Assembly (NCBI GenBank): GCA_037974335.1
Contig: CM075761.1
Location: 13,133,543-13,197,542 of the forward strand
Origin: Prionace glauca
Lineage: Eukaryota > Chordata > Chondrichthyes > Carcharhiniformes > Carcharhinidae
DNA: 64,000 bases
Reading direction: 5' to 3'
Position numbers and translations under genes: made by a program. The notes beneath the pieces were generated by a model that saw only the letters and a program-made list of their open reading frames with translations, was not told the DNA's origin and ran no database searches. This document shows positions 52,722 to 63,425 of this stretch, in pieces. Positions within the stretch are counted from its first letter, which is position 1; every line of letters begins with the position of its first letter.

Positions 52722-53335
52722 GGGCCAACATTTATTGCCCATCCCTCGTTGCTGCTGGGGGGCTACTGGGAATCAACCACATTGCTGTATCTCTGGAACA
52801 CGGCAGCTTAGTAACTATCACTGTTTGCTGTGCAGACAAATGGATTTGGGCCAGTGTCTGTGGGAGTTTGCACATTCTCCCCGTGCATGCGTGGGTTTCC
52901 TCCCACACCTCAAAGATGTGCTATTAGGCTGATTGGAGGTAGTAAGTTGTCCCTAAATTAGTTTCCCTCAATGTGGAATGAAGTAAACATAGATAAGGTT
53001 CATGGGTGGAGGGGGGGACTGGTAATGTTAAAATGGCGGCGCGGGCTCGTTGGGCCGAAGGGCCTGTTTCCCGGGCTGTTTTTGTTCTTTGTTCTTTGTA
53101 CACCAGACCAGGCAAGGAGAGGAAATTTCCTTCTCTAAAGGGCGTCAGTGAACCAGAGTTTTTTTTTCCAACAGTCGATTTATGGTCATCAGTTGATTAT
53201 TAATTCCAGATTTATTTTAGTGAATTCAAAATCGGCCCACAGCCGGGGTCGGATTCAAACGCAGGTCACTAGAATATTAACACAATTTCTGGATTAGCAG
53301 TTCATCAATAATGCAACTAGGCCATCACCTCGCTT
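52722..53335 (-). mobile_element. tSINE2 split by DeuSINE-B
   Basis: The reverse tail ACATTTATTGCCCATCCCTC runs to CATTGCTGTATCTCTGGA (52795). It resumes at about 53105 and ends with AACTAGGCCATCACCTCGC. Confidence 0.8.
52796..53102 (+). mobile_element. DeuSINE-B nested in tSINE2
   Basis: CACGGCAGCTTAGTAACTAT, core (with a small deletion), ATTAGGCTGATTGGAGGTAG, GGCGGCGCGGGCTCG block, end TTGTTCTTTGTTCTTTG. Confidence 0.88.
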
Positions 53336-53460
53336 AATTCCCGCATCAATGCCCGTGGGCTGAATAACTTATTTCATCGTATTTTGGCTGTGTGTCACTC
53401 CCAATCTCCAACACCGCCTCACCCTACCCATCTCTCCCCCTTTCTCTCTCTCTCTCGTAC

Positions 53461-53755
53461 AAGAATAATAAAACCTAAGAGCAGGAATATGTAAACTGGC
53501 TCATCTAGTCCGTTTTGCCATTCACTATTATCATAGCTGATCTGATCTGAACCTTAGCTAATCTGTCCTGCCTATCCATCATAGGCCTTCAAACCGTTCC
53601 TAATTAAAATATCATCCACCTAATCATTAAATTTAATCAAATTCCCGACATCCACCGCAGCGTAGGGCAGTAACTTTCACAAACTCATCATTCTTTGGCA
53701 AGAGTTAAATTTACCCCATTTCAACTTTACATCTGCCACCCGTTCTAGATTACCC
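53461..53755 (-). mobile_element. Old CR1 3' end
   Basis: Reverse CR1 untranslated end and coding end (GAGCAGGAATATGTAAACTG, CATAGCTGATCTGATCTGAA, TCCACCGCAGCGTAGGGCA). Much decayed. Confidence 0.6.
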
Positions 53756-53787
53756 CAGAAGATTGAACTTTATCTCTCTCCCTCTCT

Positions 53788-54000
53788 TAGATAGATAGAT
53801 AGACAGACAGACAGATAGAGAATTATACAGGTAGAGAGAGAAAGAGAGAGAGAGAGAGAGCAAGCTAGACAGACAAATAGATAGATAGATAGATAGATAG
53901 ACAGACAGATATATAATTATATAGATAGAGAGAGGAAGAGAGAGAGAAAGAAAGAGAGAGCTAGCTAGAGAGACAAATAGATAGACAAATAGATAGATAA

Positions 54001-54032
<32 letters not shown>
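53788..54032. repeat. (GATA)/(GACA)/(GAGA) array, left part
   Basis: Mixed GATA, GACA and GAGA units, ending with five GACA units just before a CR1 insertion. Confidence 0.93.
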
Positions 54033-54033
<1 letters not shown>

Positions 54034-54373
54034 AAGTTTTCCCGCTCAGAAAGGACAGTAGGACTAGACGGCACAGCTTCAAGATAAAGGTGGGGGGGGG
54101 CGGTTTAGAACGGAGTTGAGGAGGAACTTCTTCACTCAAAGGATGGTGAATCTCTGGAATTCTCTGCCTGTTGAAGTGGTGGCGGCTACCTCGCTAAATA
54201 TATTTAAGTCACGGGTAAATAGGTTTTTGTAGGCAAGGGAATTAAGGGTCATGGGGAGAGGGCGGGAAAAGTGGAACTGAGCCACGACAGATCAGCCGTG
54301 ATCTTATTGAATGGCGGGGCAGGCTCGAAGGGTTAGATGGCCTACCCCGCTCCTATTTCTGATTTTCTTATGT
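54033..54373 (+). mobile_element. CR1 3' end inside a GATA array
   Basis: Starts at TTTTCCCGCTCAGAAAGGAC, FFTQRMVNLWNSLPVEVVAA-equivalent, tail CTTATGTCCTTA. GATA-type repeats flank both sides. Confidence 0.9.
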
Positions 54374-54600
<227 letters not shown>

Positions 54601-54785
54601 GGGTGCTACAGTTTCCTCCCAAAGTCCGAATGACAAGTTACTTTTTTGCATTGACGATGCTAAATTCTCCCTCAGTGTACCCGAACAAACAGTGGGGGAG
54701 TGTAGCGATTAGGGGATTTTCACAGTTACATCACTGCAGTCTCAATGTAAGCCGACTTGTGACAGTAATAAATAAACTTTAAATT
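54601..54785 (+). mobile_element. DeuSINE-C 3' half
   Basis: GGGTGCTACAGTTTCCTCCC (end of core), CTCCCTCAGTGTACCCGAAC, CAGTTACATCACTGCAGTCT and GTGACAGTAATAAATAAACT. The core start is replaced by the GATA-type array. Confidence 0.85.
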
Positions 54786-54787
54786 TA

Positions 54788-54935
54788 ATTTTTTTTATTG
54801 CCCATCCCTAGTTGCCTGAGGGCAGTTGAACGTCAACAATATTGCTGCGGCTCTGGAGTCACACACCAGCCAAACGAGGTTAGGACGTCAGATTTCCTTC
54901 CCTGAAGGGCATTAGTGAACATTTACTGAACATTT
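54788..54935 (-). mobile_element. tSINE2 3' fragment
   Basis: TTTATTGCCCATCCCTAGTT, GCTCTGGAGTCACACACCAG and TTCCCTGAAGGGCATTAGTG, in reverse. Confidence 0.82.
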
Positions 54936-55489
54936 ATGTGAGGAAAATGAAACAAACTATCATGAGCAGGATATTTCCCTTCGCCTGAATATTGGGCCTC
55001 GGTTTCTACTGTGTGAACACTGATTCTCGCTGACTGCAATGTTCTCCTCTTCTACTCACCATAAACCTGCAAAGGCAAAAATATGAGTCTTGCAGATAAG
55101 CTTTCTTTGGACATCTTTACGCGTTATTTATTCATTTTATGTGACCAGTTTGTTTCTGTTGGGTTAATGGCCACTGGTTGATCTGAGGTCAGTCCCAGAG
55201 AATTACGCCCCTGTCCGATACAGTGGAAACTATGTTGAGCTATGCAATGGAAAGTGTGACACCATTTTGGTTCGGTTTGCAGGTGAATTCCACGTTCATT
55301 TGACACAATGTTGTGATCGACTGTGTGTCACAGTGATGAGCAGGAAGCATGGCGTCAGGAAGTGTTACAGTACAGTAATCGTGTGGTGATATGTTTCTAT
55401 TTGAGCTAAATTTCAATTTATTCTTGGGATGCAAACTTCCTTGGCAAGGGCAGATTGTATCATTCTTTCGAAGAAGGTGATGTCCAAAG
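54936..55489. other. No gene or repeat recognised
   Basis: Mixed-composition sequence, short frames only. Confidence 0.45.
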
Positions 55490-56285
55490 ATTGGGGTGGC
55501 ATAGTGACACAGTGGCCAGCAGTGCTGCCTCACAGTGCCAGAGGCCCGGGTTCAATTCTCATCTTGGGTCACCGTCTGTATGGAGTTTGCACGTTGCCCC
55601 CGTGTCTACGTGGGTTTCCTCCGGGTGTTCCTGTTTCCAACCACAGTCCAAACATGTGCAGGTTAGTTGGATTGGCCATGCTAAATTTCCCCTTCGTGTC
55701 AGAGTGGGGAATATGCAAGGAGTTAGGGGGATATGGCTGGAGTGGGATTGTGTTTGATGTAGTCTCGAAGGGCCGAATGGCCTCCTTCGGCTCCATAGGA
55801 GTTCTATGAATTTATAATTTGTAGGTTAGGTAGATTTACCATGTTAACTTTTCACTTAGTGCCCAAAGATGTGCAGGATGGGTGGATTGGCCGTGCTAAA
55901 TTGTCCCTTAGTGTCCAAAGATGTGCAGGTTAGGGTGGATTGGCCATGCTAAATTGTCCCTTAGTGTCCAAAGATGTGCAGGTTAGGGTGGATTGGCCAT
56001 GCTAAATTGTCCCTTAGTGTCCAAAGATGTGCAGGATGGGTGTATTGGCCATGCTAAATTATCCCTTAGTGTCCAAAGATGTGCGTGTTCGGCGGATTGG
56101 CCATGCTAAATTTCCTCATAATGTCCAAAGATATGCGGGTTTGGTGGATTGGCCGTGCTAAATTGACCCTTAGTGTAAGAGCGACTAGCTAGGGTAAATG
56201 CATGGGGTCCTGGGGATAGTGCCTGCGTGGAATTGTGCTTGGTGTAGACACGATGGGCCGAGTAGGATTTAATGATCCTATGATG
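55490..56285 (+). mobile_element. DeuSINE-A, expanded into a minisatellite
   Basis: A complete SINE (55490-55815: GGGTGGCATAGTGACACAGT head, GGGTTCAATTCTC B box, core, tail GGGCCGAATGGCC) is followed by the array 55816-56166. A second SINE tail (GGTGTAGACACGATGGGCCG) then ends near 56285. Confidence 0.88.
55816..56166 (+). repeat. 53-bp minisatellite, about 7 units, from SINE post-core
   Basis: The unit is CCAAAGATGTGCAGG, then TTAGGGTGGATTGGCC and ATGCTAAATTGTCCCTTAG. The first unit is most diverged; two central units are nearly alike. The unit equals the normal SINE stretch between the Deu core and the tail. Confidence 0.93.
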
Positions 56286-56493
56286 ACCGCCCTTTTAGCC
56301 TTTGGAGTACAAATTGTGTTCGCTCACAGTTCATGCTAGGGCAGGAGTGAAGGAACGGTGATATATTTCCAAGTCAGAATGCTCCACAGATTCGAGGAGC
56401 ACTTTGACATTTGGCGTTCCTGCTAATCTGTCCCTGTCGTCTGCGGGTAGCACTCAGTGTTAGAATGTGAACGGGCAGGAATTCAGAATATAA

Positions 56494-57598
56494 TCATAGA
56501 CTCCCTACATTGCATATTACCCAGGTCCACTTCACCTCACCTTTTCTCCATAACTGCGTTGATTTAGCATGGCCAATCCACCTAACCTACACATCTTTGG
56601 ACACTAAGGGGCAATTTAGCGCGGTCAATCCACCTAACCTGCACATCTTTGGACACTAAGGGGCAATTTAGCACGGTCAATCCACCTAACCTGCACATCC
56701 TTGGACAATAAGGGGCAATTTAGCACGGCTAATCCACCTAACCTGTACATCTTTGGACATTAAGGGGCAATTTAGCATGGCCAATCCACCCTAACCTGCA
56801 CATCTTCGTACACTAAGGGACAATTTAACATGGCCAATCCAACTAACCTACTCATCTTTGGACACTAAGGGACAATTTAACATGGCCAATCCACCCTAAC
56901 CTACTCATCTTTGGACGCTAAGGGACAATTTAGCACGGCAAATCCACCCTAACCTGCACATCTTTGGACACTAAGGGACAATTTAGCACGGCCAATCCAC
57001 CCTAACCTGCACATCTTTGGACACTAAGGGGCAATTTAGCACGGCCAATCCACCCTAACCTACTCATCTTTGGACGCTAAGGGACAATTTAGCACGGCCA
57101 ATCCACCCTAACCTGCACATCTTTGGACACTAAGGGACAATTTAGCACGGCCAATCCACCCTAACCTACTCATCTTTGGACGCTAAGGGGCAATTTAGCA
57201 CGGCCAATCCACCCTAACCTACACATCTTTGGACACTAAGGGGCAATTTAGCACGGCCAATCCACCCTAACCTGCACATCTTTGGACACTAAGGGACAAT
57301 TTAGCACGGCCAATCCACCCTAACCTGCACATCTTTGGAAACAAAGGGACAATTTCCCATGGACAATCCACCCAACCCGCACACCTTGGTACACGAAGGG
57401 CGGTCTGGCATGGACAATTCATCTCGCCTGCACATCCCCGGACTGTGGGGGGAAATGGGAGCACGCAGGCGCAACCCACACAGACACGGGGAGAACGCTT
57501 AAACCCCGCACAGCATGTCACCCCAGGTTGGCACTGCAGCCGGGTCCCAGGCGCCGTGAGACAGTACTGCTAACTAGTGTGCCAGCTTGCCGTAATGT
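56494..57598 (-). mobile_element. DeuSINE-A in reverse, expanded into a minisatellite
   Basis: SINE tail at the left (AATCATAGACTCCCTACATT), the array, then core (GGACTGTGGGGGGAAATGGG) and diverged tRNA head (57480-57598). It is the mirror image of 55490-56285. Confidence 0.85.
56560..57400 (-). repeat. 53-bp minisatellite, about 16 units, reverse orientation
   Basis: Units of 52-53 bp (CACATCTTTGGACACTAAGG, GACAATTTAGCACGG and CCAATCCACCCTAACCT). Variants with CTCATC and GACGCTAAG alternate with the CACATC type in 57.05-57.23 kb, giving a 106-bp higher-order unit. Confidence 0.94.
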
Positions 57599-58332
57599 AA
57601 TTGTGCTTAACCGAATTCATTCCGTAAACTGTTTTTACACGTGATACCTGATGCAAGAAAGAACTGAAAATATTGTATGAATTGCATTGAAATTGTGTCG
57701 AAAGTGAATTGCTGCTTTGAGTACAGACAGTACAAACTGCAGTTCCTCGGAGCTTCAGATGAAATGAGTGCATCTGTTGTGAATCAGAGGGAGTTTCTGC
57801 AAATTGCACCCAACCCTCGGAATGTTTGCAAATAGTTGCCTTTTGGAAAGAATCATGTGATATGGCTTAATTTTAAACAAACAGGTTCTCTGTTCAGCTA
57901 AATCTATCTCCAGTGCCCAATTGTCTTCTCGCTGCGGTTTAACATTGCGTCTCAGTTTCTGACCTCTGGAGGTAGTTGAGTAGGTGTAGCGGCTCAGCTG
58001 TAAACAAACGAAAAACCGCAAAGAGTTGCTGCCTCGGACAAGTTTCCATCTCAAGCGTAACGTGATCAGAATCTCGACCAGCGATTGCTGCTTTGATGTG
58101 CTTTGCACTGTCCCTGAATGGGCCGTGAGCGAGGCGTCTTTCTTAAGGTCACACCATGCAAGTGTGGTCACAGCCAACGCCTCTCTGTGTTTCTCTATCT
58201 GCTGCCAAGCCCCGCTCTCTGCTGCAAATTCTCATGACTCTTTTCCTTGACTTTAAAGGTCATAGCTTTTTGCAAGAGCATTTCAGTTACTCTGGAAGGA
58301 GCACCCTCTCTATTTGTTTCCGGACATAACAA
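57599..58332. other. No gene or repeat recognised
   Basis: Single-copy-looking sequence. The longest frame (minus, 57755-58177) lacks a recognisable domain. Confidence 0.45.
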
Positions 58333-58422
58333 GAACGTAAGAAATAGGAGCAGGAGTAGGCCATCTAGCCCTTCGAGCCTGCCCCGCCATTCAATAAGAT
58401 CACGGCTGATCTGTTCTATGTT
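58333..58422 (-). mobile_element. CR1 tail fragment
   Basis: AAGAACGTAAGAAATAGGAG to ATCACGGCTGATCTGTTC. Untranslated end only. Confidence 0.88.
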
Positions 58423-58621
58423 CAAGTTGAATCACTCAGCAATTAATTGCATTTAATAAGCAGTTGATAAATAAGTTGCTTTGAATTAAAGAGTCTAATG
58501 TAAATTGCTATTTCCAGTCTTGCTCGCTCTTGGGAGTGCCAGTATTGTCTCTGGATGAACAGATTCTAGTGAGCTAGTAGTCGGAGTCAACAATTAAATA
58601 ATTCACTGTAACCGATCAATT

Positions 58622-58975
58622 GGGATTTGATTTCTTTTATTGTTGTCACTTGTTTGATTGTAAAGTGAAAAACATTATTTTTGCATGCTCTACATCCGAA
58701 ACATACCGTCCATAGTGAAGGAAGGGAAACAGTGCAGAATGCATTGTTACAGTCATAGCTAGGGTGGAGAGAAAGATCAGCTTAATGTGAGGTAGGTCCA
58801 TTCAAAAGTCTGATGGCAGAAGGGACTAAGTGGTTTTGTGATGGTTGGTACCTGTCTTGAGGCTTCTGGATCTTTTTTTTTTCCGATGGAAGAAGGTGGA
58901 AGAGATTATATCCGGGGTGAGTGGAGCCCCTGAATTTGCCGGCTGCTTTTCTCAGACAGCGAGGAGTGGCCTGGT
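58622..58975 (-). mobile_element. L2-like LINE 3' end
   Basis: TTTGATTTCTTTTATTGTTG at the left; the minus strand encodes a decayed SQNHLVPSAIRLLNG. Shares GGTAGGTCCATTCAAAAGTC with 3270. Confidence 0.82.
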
Positions 58976-58989
58976 CAGGTTGGGTGACT

Positions 58990-59085
58990 AAAGAGTAATT
59001 TAGTCTGGTCATGAGCTATGGTATTATTGAATGGTGCAGGCTTAGACCGCCGAATGGCCTACTCCTGCTTTGTGTTTGTGAAAGT
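58990..59085 (+). mobile_element. CR1 terminal fragment
   Basis: GAGCTATGGTATTATTGAAT, GCCGAATGGCCTACTCCTGC. Untranslated end only. Confidence 0.6.
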
Positions 59086-59112
59086 AATACTGTGATGTAC
59101 AGTGTTACAATG

Positions 59113-59640
59113 AACAAAGAACAACACAGCACAGGAAACAGGCCCTTCGGCCCAACAAGCCCACGCCACCATTTTAACACTCAGTGAGCTCCTCATTCCA
59201 ATCCTTCTTCGACTTATGACTTTTGCCGACGCCTTTTGGACTCTACAATAAAGGTGTGCAAATTTAGAGAATTGTATGCGTGCCAGATTGAGGGAGGTCT
59301 AATTTAGGGACAATTTGTTAACACCAGTCAGTCTAAGAGCACGTTCTTGGGGTGTGGGAGGAAACCTGAGCACCCGGAGAAAACCCACGCAAGCACGGGG
59401 AGAATGTGCAAACTCCCACAGACACCGACCCGAATCGGAGGTCCAACCCGGGTCCATTTATCTGCACAGCAAACAGTGATAGTCACTGAGCTGTCGTGTT
59501 GCCCGTCAGATGGTCCAGTTTAAGCGTACACTAACGACGTGAATCAGTAGGCAACTCTCGAAGCAACATCCAAGAGCAGCCCTCGCACGACCCACCGCGT
59601 GTATGCCCCTTGTTGGACAACAAGGCGGACAGAATCACCT
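59113..59640 (-). mobile_element. DeuSINE-B, full length
   Basis: AACAAAGAACAACACAGCAC, GGCCCTTCGGCCCAACAAGC and the core in reverse. The 5' end of the family has AGAGCAGCCCTCGCACGACC and CTTGTTGGACAACAAGGCGG. Confidence 0.92.
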
Positions 59641-59671
59641 GTTGATTGGGAACAGATGAACCTTAAATGAC

Positions 59672-59722
59672 CATAAGAACATAAGAAATAGGAGCAGGAG
59701 TAGGCCATCTAGCCGTTCGAGC
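59672..59722 (-). mobile_element. CR1 tail fragment, 50 bp
   Basis: CATAAGAACATAAGAAATAG to GGCCATCTAGCCGTTCGAGC. An extreme 5' truncation. Confidence 0.85.
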
Positions 59723-59744
59723 TATGGACAATTTCATTTTTTTT

Positions 59745-60030
59745 ATTATTCATTGGATGAGGGCATCGATGATAGGACCAGCATTTATTACTCATCCTTA
59801 ATCACACTTCAATTACTCGTCTATTTAAGAGTGAATCACATTGCTGTGGGTCTGGAGTCACAAGTAGGCCACACCTTGTAAGAACAGTAAATTCCCTTCT
59901 CCAAAGGGCAATTCTGAACGAGATGGGTTCTTAGGTTTCACAGTCATCATTTGGCTTTTCTTTTCAGATCTTTTATTGAATATAAATTCACCGGTGCAAA
60001 TGCTGGGATTCGAACCCGCCTCCCAGAGCA
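59745..60030 (-). mobile_element. tSINE2 copy, diverged
   Basis: GCATTTATTACTCATCC, TTGCTGTGGGTCTGGAGTCA, then GGGATTCGAACCCGCCTCCC, the reverse of its B-box region. Confidence 0.75.
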
Positions 60031-60089
60031 TTTCCATTTATTTTATTCCATTTCATTCAATCTCATTCATCGATTTTATCATCCTTCTT

Positions 60090-60485
60090 TTTTCAATTCC
60101 AGTTTTTCCACTTCTCCAGTCCAATTCTCCTTTTCTTCACACCGCCCCCCCACCCCCCCCACACTCCATTGCAACTGCCACAACACTTTGTACCTCTGTT
60201 CTGCCATTCTCTCACTTCATGGACACTGTTAGCACGTCATCAGCGTTCTGTATCCTCATGCACATTCCATTTGTCCAATTCCACACCCCCTTCTCCCTAC
60301 CCCAATCGCATACACTTCTGCTGACACTCCTTGCTCCTAGCTCTGATGAAGGGACATCGAGACTCGAAACGTTGGCTCTATTTTATACGCACAGTTGCTG
60401 CCAGGCTTGCTGAGATTCTCCAGCATCTTCTGTTTTTGTTTCAGAAACCAGCATCTGCAGTATTTTGCTTTTATCCCCAGAACAT
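60090..60485. repeat. Interspersed repeat of unknown class
   Basis: Contains CTGATGAAGGGACATCGAG, ACTCGAAACGTTGGCTCTAT, TTGCTGAGATTCTCCAGCAT and GCATCTGCAGTATTTTGC. I remember such words as recurring in fish genomes but cannot assign a family. Confidence 0.5.
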
Positions 60486-60605
60486 ACACCTGGATCTCTG
60501 GTTCCCTAGCCGAGTAACAACATCACGACACCAAAGTGTCCTATCGGAATGGGTACTGGGGATTAACTTATTTTGACACAGTGTTAAATGCTGTTAATTA
60601 TGAAA

Positions 60606-60919
60606 TTAGAACATAGAACATAGGACACTACAGTACAAACAGGCCGATCATACCCATGCCTACCAGGCCATAGAACTATCTGTAACTCACAATCCCATTA
60701 AATCCCATGTACTCATCCAGACGTTTTTTTAAAAGACCCCAGCGAGTTCGCCTCTACAACCACCGACAGCAGCCAATTCCACTCAATCACCACGCTCTGA
60801 ATAAAAAACGTACCCCTGACATCTCCTCTGTACCTGCTGTCCAACACCTTAAACCTGTGTCCTCTCGTAGTGACTATTTCAGCCCTGGGAAATAGCCTCC
60901 GAGAATCCACCCTATCTTA
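60606..60919 (-). mobile_element. CR1 3' end (left half of a head-to-head pair)
   Basis: Tail AGAACATAGAACATAGGACA; minus-strand coding MDSRRLFPRAEIVTTRGHRF through EWNWLLSVVVEANSLGSFKK. Its 5' truncation at 60919 abuts the next copy. Confidence 0.9.
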
Positions 60920-61146
60920 TAGGACTGATGTCAGGGGTAGGTTATTTACCCAGAGGGTGGTGAGGGACTGGAATGCCCTGCCAGCTGCAGTTGTAAATGC
61001 GCCAAGTTTGGGGGCGTTTAAGAGGTCTGTGGATAGGTTTATGGACGAAAAGGGATTGGTTTAGGCTAGTTTTGTAACTGGTCAGCGCAACATCGTGGGC
61101 CGAAGGGCCTGTTCCGCGCTGTAATGTTCTATGTTCTATGTTCTAC
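60920..61146 (+). mobile_element. CR1 3' end (right half of a head-to-head pair)
   Basis: YRTDVRGRLFTQRVVRDWNA, LGAFKRSVDRFMDEKGLV, GTCAGCGCAACATCGTGGGC, tail TGTTCTATGTTCTATGTTCT. A different subfamily from its left partner. Confidence 0.92.
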
Positions 61147-61545
61147 TCTTGTACAACTTCAACAAGACGTTCCAGCTCCAGTATTCAATGTTCTGACCGA
61201 TGAAACCAAGCATGCCGAAAGTCTTCTTCACCACTCTGTCCACCTGTGACTCCATTTTCAAGGAGCTATGGATATCTACTCCAGATGTTTTTGCTCTCTG
61301 TCTCCAACGCCTATCATTAACTCAGTAAGTCCTGCCCTGGTTCAATCTACCAAAATGCATCACCTCGCATTTGTCTAAATTAAACTGCATCTGCCATTCT
61401 TCAGCCCACTGGCCCAATTGATCAAGATCCCGTTGCAATTGGAGATAACTTTCTTCGCTGTCCACTATGCTACCAATCTTAATGTCATCTACAAACTTAG
61501 TAACCGTGCCTCCTATATTCTGATCCAAGAATTCTCAGTCTTATG
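61147..61545 (-). mobile_element. Old CR1 thumb and palm-end fragment
   Basis: Minus-strand trace: GGTVTKFVDDIKIG (the FADD motif as FVDD), QWAEEWQMQFNLDKCEVMHF, then the KSLKME..VDRVVKK-like region. It sits beyond the plus-strand copy and may be the continuation of an element interrupted by it. Confidence 0.75.
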
Positions 61546-61814
61546 CCACATTGTTGATGCGGAGTAATTTATCCACGTTGGCAATTGTAAGTTTCATTGT
61601 TGAAATATTCCCCAGGATCTTATTTGATGATGTTTGTGAATTGAGGAAAATTCCAGGAATATTTTCCTGGCATTTCGAGTTAACTTCAATGATACCTATA
61701 AAGGAGGTTTAGGTACTAACAGATAGTTGCCATTCATGCCCGGATTTTCCAGTTACAACGTGAAATTAGTTGATTCCGCCAATCACCATTGGCACATACT
61801 TCATTAACTCAGTT

Positions 61815-62110
61815 GATTGGGTGGCATGGTAGCACAGTGGATAGCACTGCTGCCTCACGGGACCTGGTTCGATTCCGGCTTGGGGTCACTTTCTGTTTGG
61901 AATCTGCATTTTTTCCTATGTCTGGATGGATGTCCTCAGGGTGTTCTGGTTTCACCCCAGAGTCCGGTTGTTTCATTGGCCATGGTATAGTCTCCCTCAG
62001 TTTACCCAAACAGGCGATGTAGTCTGGCGACTAGAGGATTTTCACAGTAACGTCATTGCAGTGTCTGTGTAAGCCGACTGGTGACTAATATCTCTATTAC
62101 TGCTGAATAA
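61815..62110 (+). mobile_element. DeuSINE-C copy
   Basis: GGGTGGCATGGTAGCACAGT, TGGTTCGATTCCGGC, a diverged core, CAGTAACGTCATTGCAGTGT. A remote ATAAATAAACTTTAA near 62170 may be its end. Confidence 0.85.
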
Positions 62111-62190
62111 GAAACTGAGTGCCTTCATCTGAGAATGGCCATCATGGATAGAGGACTACTTTTGACTAATAAATAAACTTTAACAGCCAC

Positions 62191-62610
62191 ATAGAACATA
62201 GAACACTACAGCACAAACAGGCCCTTCGGCCCACGAGTTGCGTCGATCACATCAACACCTATCAATCCATAGACCTATCTATAACCCTCAATCTCATTAA
62301 ACCCCATATACTCATCCAGAAGTCTTTTAAAAGACCCCAGCGAGTTCGCCTCCACCACCACTGACGGCAGCCGATTCCATTCACTCACCACCTTCTGAGT
62401 GAAAAACTTACCCCTAACATCACTTCTGAACTTCCCTCCCTGTACCTTAAATCTGTGTCCTTTCGTAGCGACCATTTCAACCCGGGGAAATAGCCTCTGA
62501 GAGTCCACCCTATCTATTCCTCTCAACATTTTGTAAACTTCTATCAGGTCGCCTCTCAACCTTCGTCTCTCCAGGGAAAAGAGTCCCAACTCCCTCAACC
62601 ATGTATACAC
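62191..62610 (-). mobile_element. CR1 3' end
   Basis: ACATAGAACATAGAACACTA, GCCCACGAGTTGCGTCG; minus-strand frame LRELGLFSLERRRLRGDLIE through FKRLLDEYMGFNEIEGYR without a stop. Confidence 0.93.
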
Positions 62611-62682
62611 TCCATTTTCCTTTCGTTCAACCATTAAAGCTTTCAAGTCTAGTTTATCTCTTCGTGTCACTATCGGGTTACA

Positions 62683-63241
62683 TTAACACTGTAATGAAGT
62701 TACTATGAAAATCACCCTCGCCATCACACTCCGGCCCCGGTTCATGATACTGATGGAGAATTTAGCATGGCCAATGCAACTAACCGGCACATCTTTCAGA
62801 CTGTGTGTTGGGGCGGCACGGTAGCACAGTGGTTAGCACTGCTGCTTCGCAGCTCCAGTTGCCTGGGTTCGATTCCCGGCTCGGGTCACTGTCTGTGTGG
62901 AGTTTGCACATTCTCCCTGTGTCTGTGTGGGTTTTCTCCCACAGTCCAGAAATGTGCGGGTTAGGTTGATTGGTCATGCTAAGTAATTGCCCCTTAGTAT
63001 CCAGGGGTGTGTAGTTTAGAGGGATTAGTGGGTATAATATATGGGGGTAGGGCCTGGGTTGGATTATGTTCGGTGCAGACTCGATGGGCCGAAGGTCCTG
63101 ATTCTATGAAACCGGAGGAAGCCCACGCAGACACGGGGAAAATGTACAAACTTCAGACAGACAGGCACTTAAGCCAGGAATCAAACCCGGATCCTTGGCA
63201 CTGTGATGCAACAGTGCTAACCACTGCGCCACTGTACCGCC
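62683..63241 (-). mobile_element. DeuSINE-C split by DeuSINE-A
   Basis: Left: C-type tail (AACACTGTAATGAAGTTACT) to CGGCACATCTTTCAGACTGT. Right from about 63110: GAGGAAGCCCACGCAGACAC, reverse B box GGAATCAAACCC, head CACTGTACCGCC. Confidence 0.88.
62811..63109 (+). mobile_element. DeuSINE-A, full length, nested in DeuSINE-C
   Basis: GGGGCGGCACGGTAGCACAG (A box) and GGTTCGATTCCCGGC (exact B box), core, post-core, tail GATTCTATGAAAC. Well preserved. Confidence 0.93.
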
Positions 63242-63425
63242 TTCTGGTCAATGAGATCTGGAATTCATTCCCTGACCTTCGAAAGATCCTGTCCTCATTT
63301 TCCAATTTAAGAGTCTCCTTAAAACACCCCTCTTTGAAAAAGATTTTCATCGCCCATGCAAAGATATCTTTGTGCTGTCTGGGCTCAGACGTTGATATTG
63401 TTCTTCGTGTTCGTCATTGCAAGTA
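63242..63425 (+). mobile_element. LINE C-terminal fragment of another clade
   Basis: The plus-strand frame reads EIWNSFPDLRKILSSFSNLR and VSLKHPSLKKIFIAH, the WNSLP..SL..FK..LK terminal block of LINE ORF2 proteins, but unlike CR1 here. Clade not assigned. Confidence 0.6.

Noticed and set aside
55816-57400. Regularly spaced ~53-bp repeats resembling a CRISPR array
   Set aside because: No unique spacers: the whole unit repeats, it derives from a SINE, and the genome is vertebrate.
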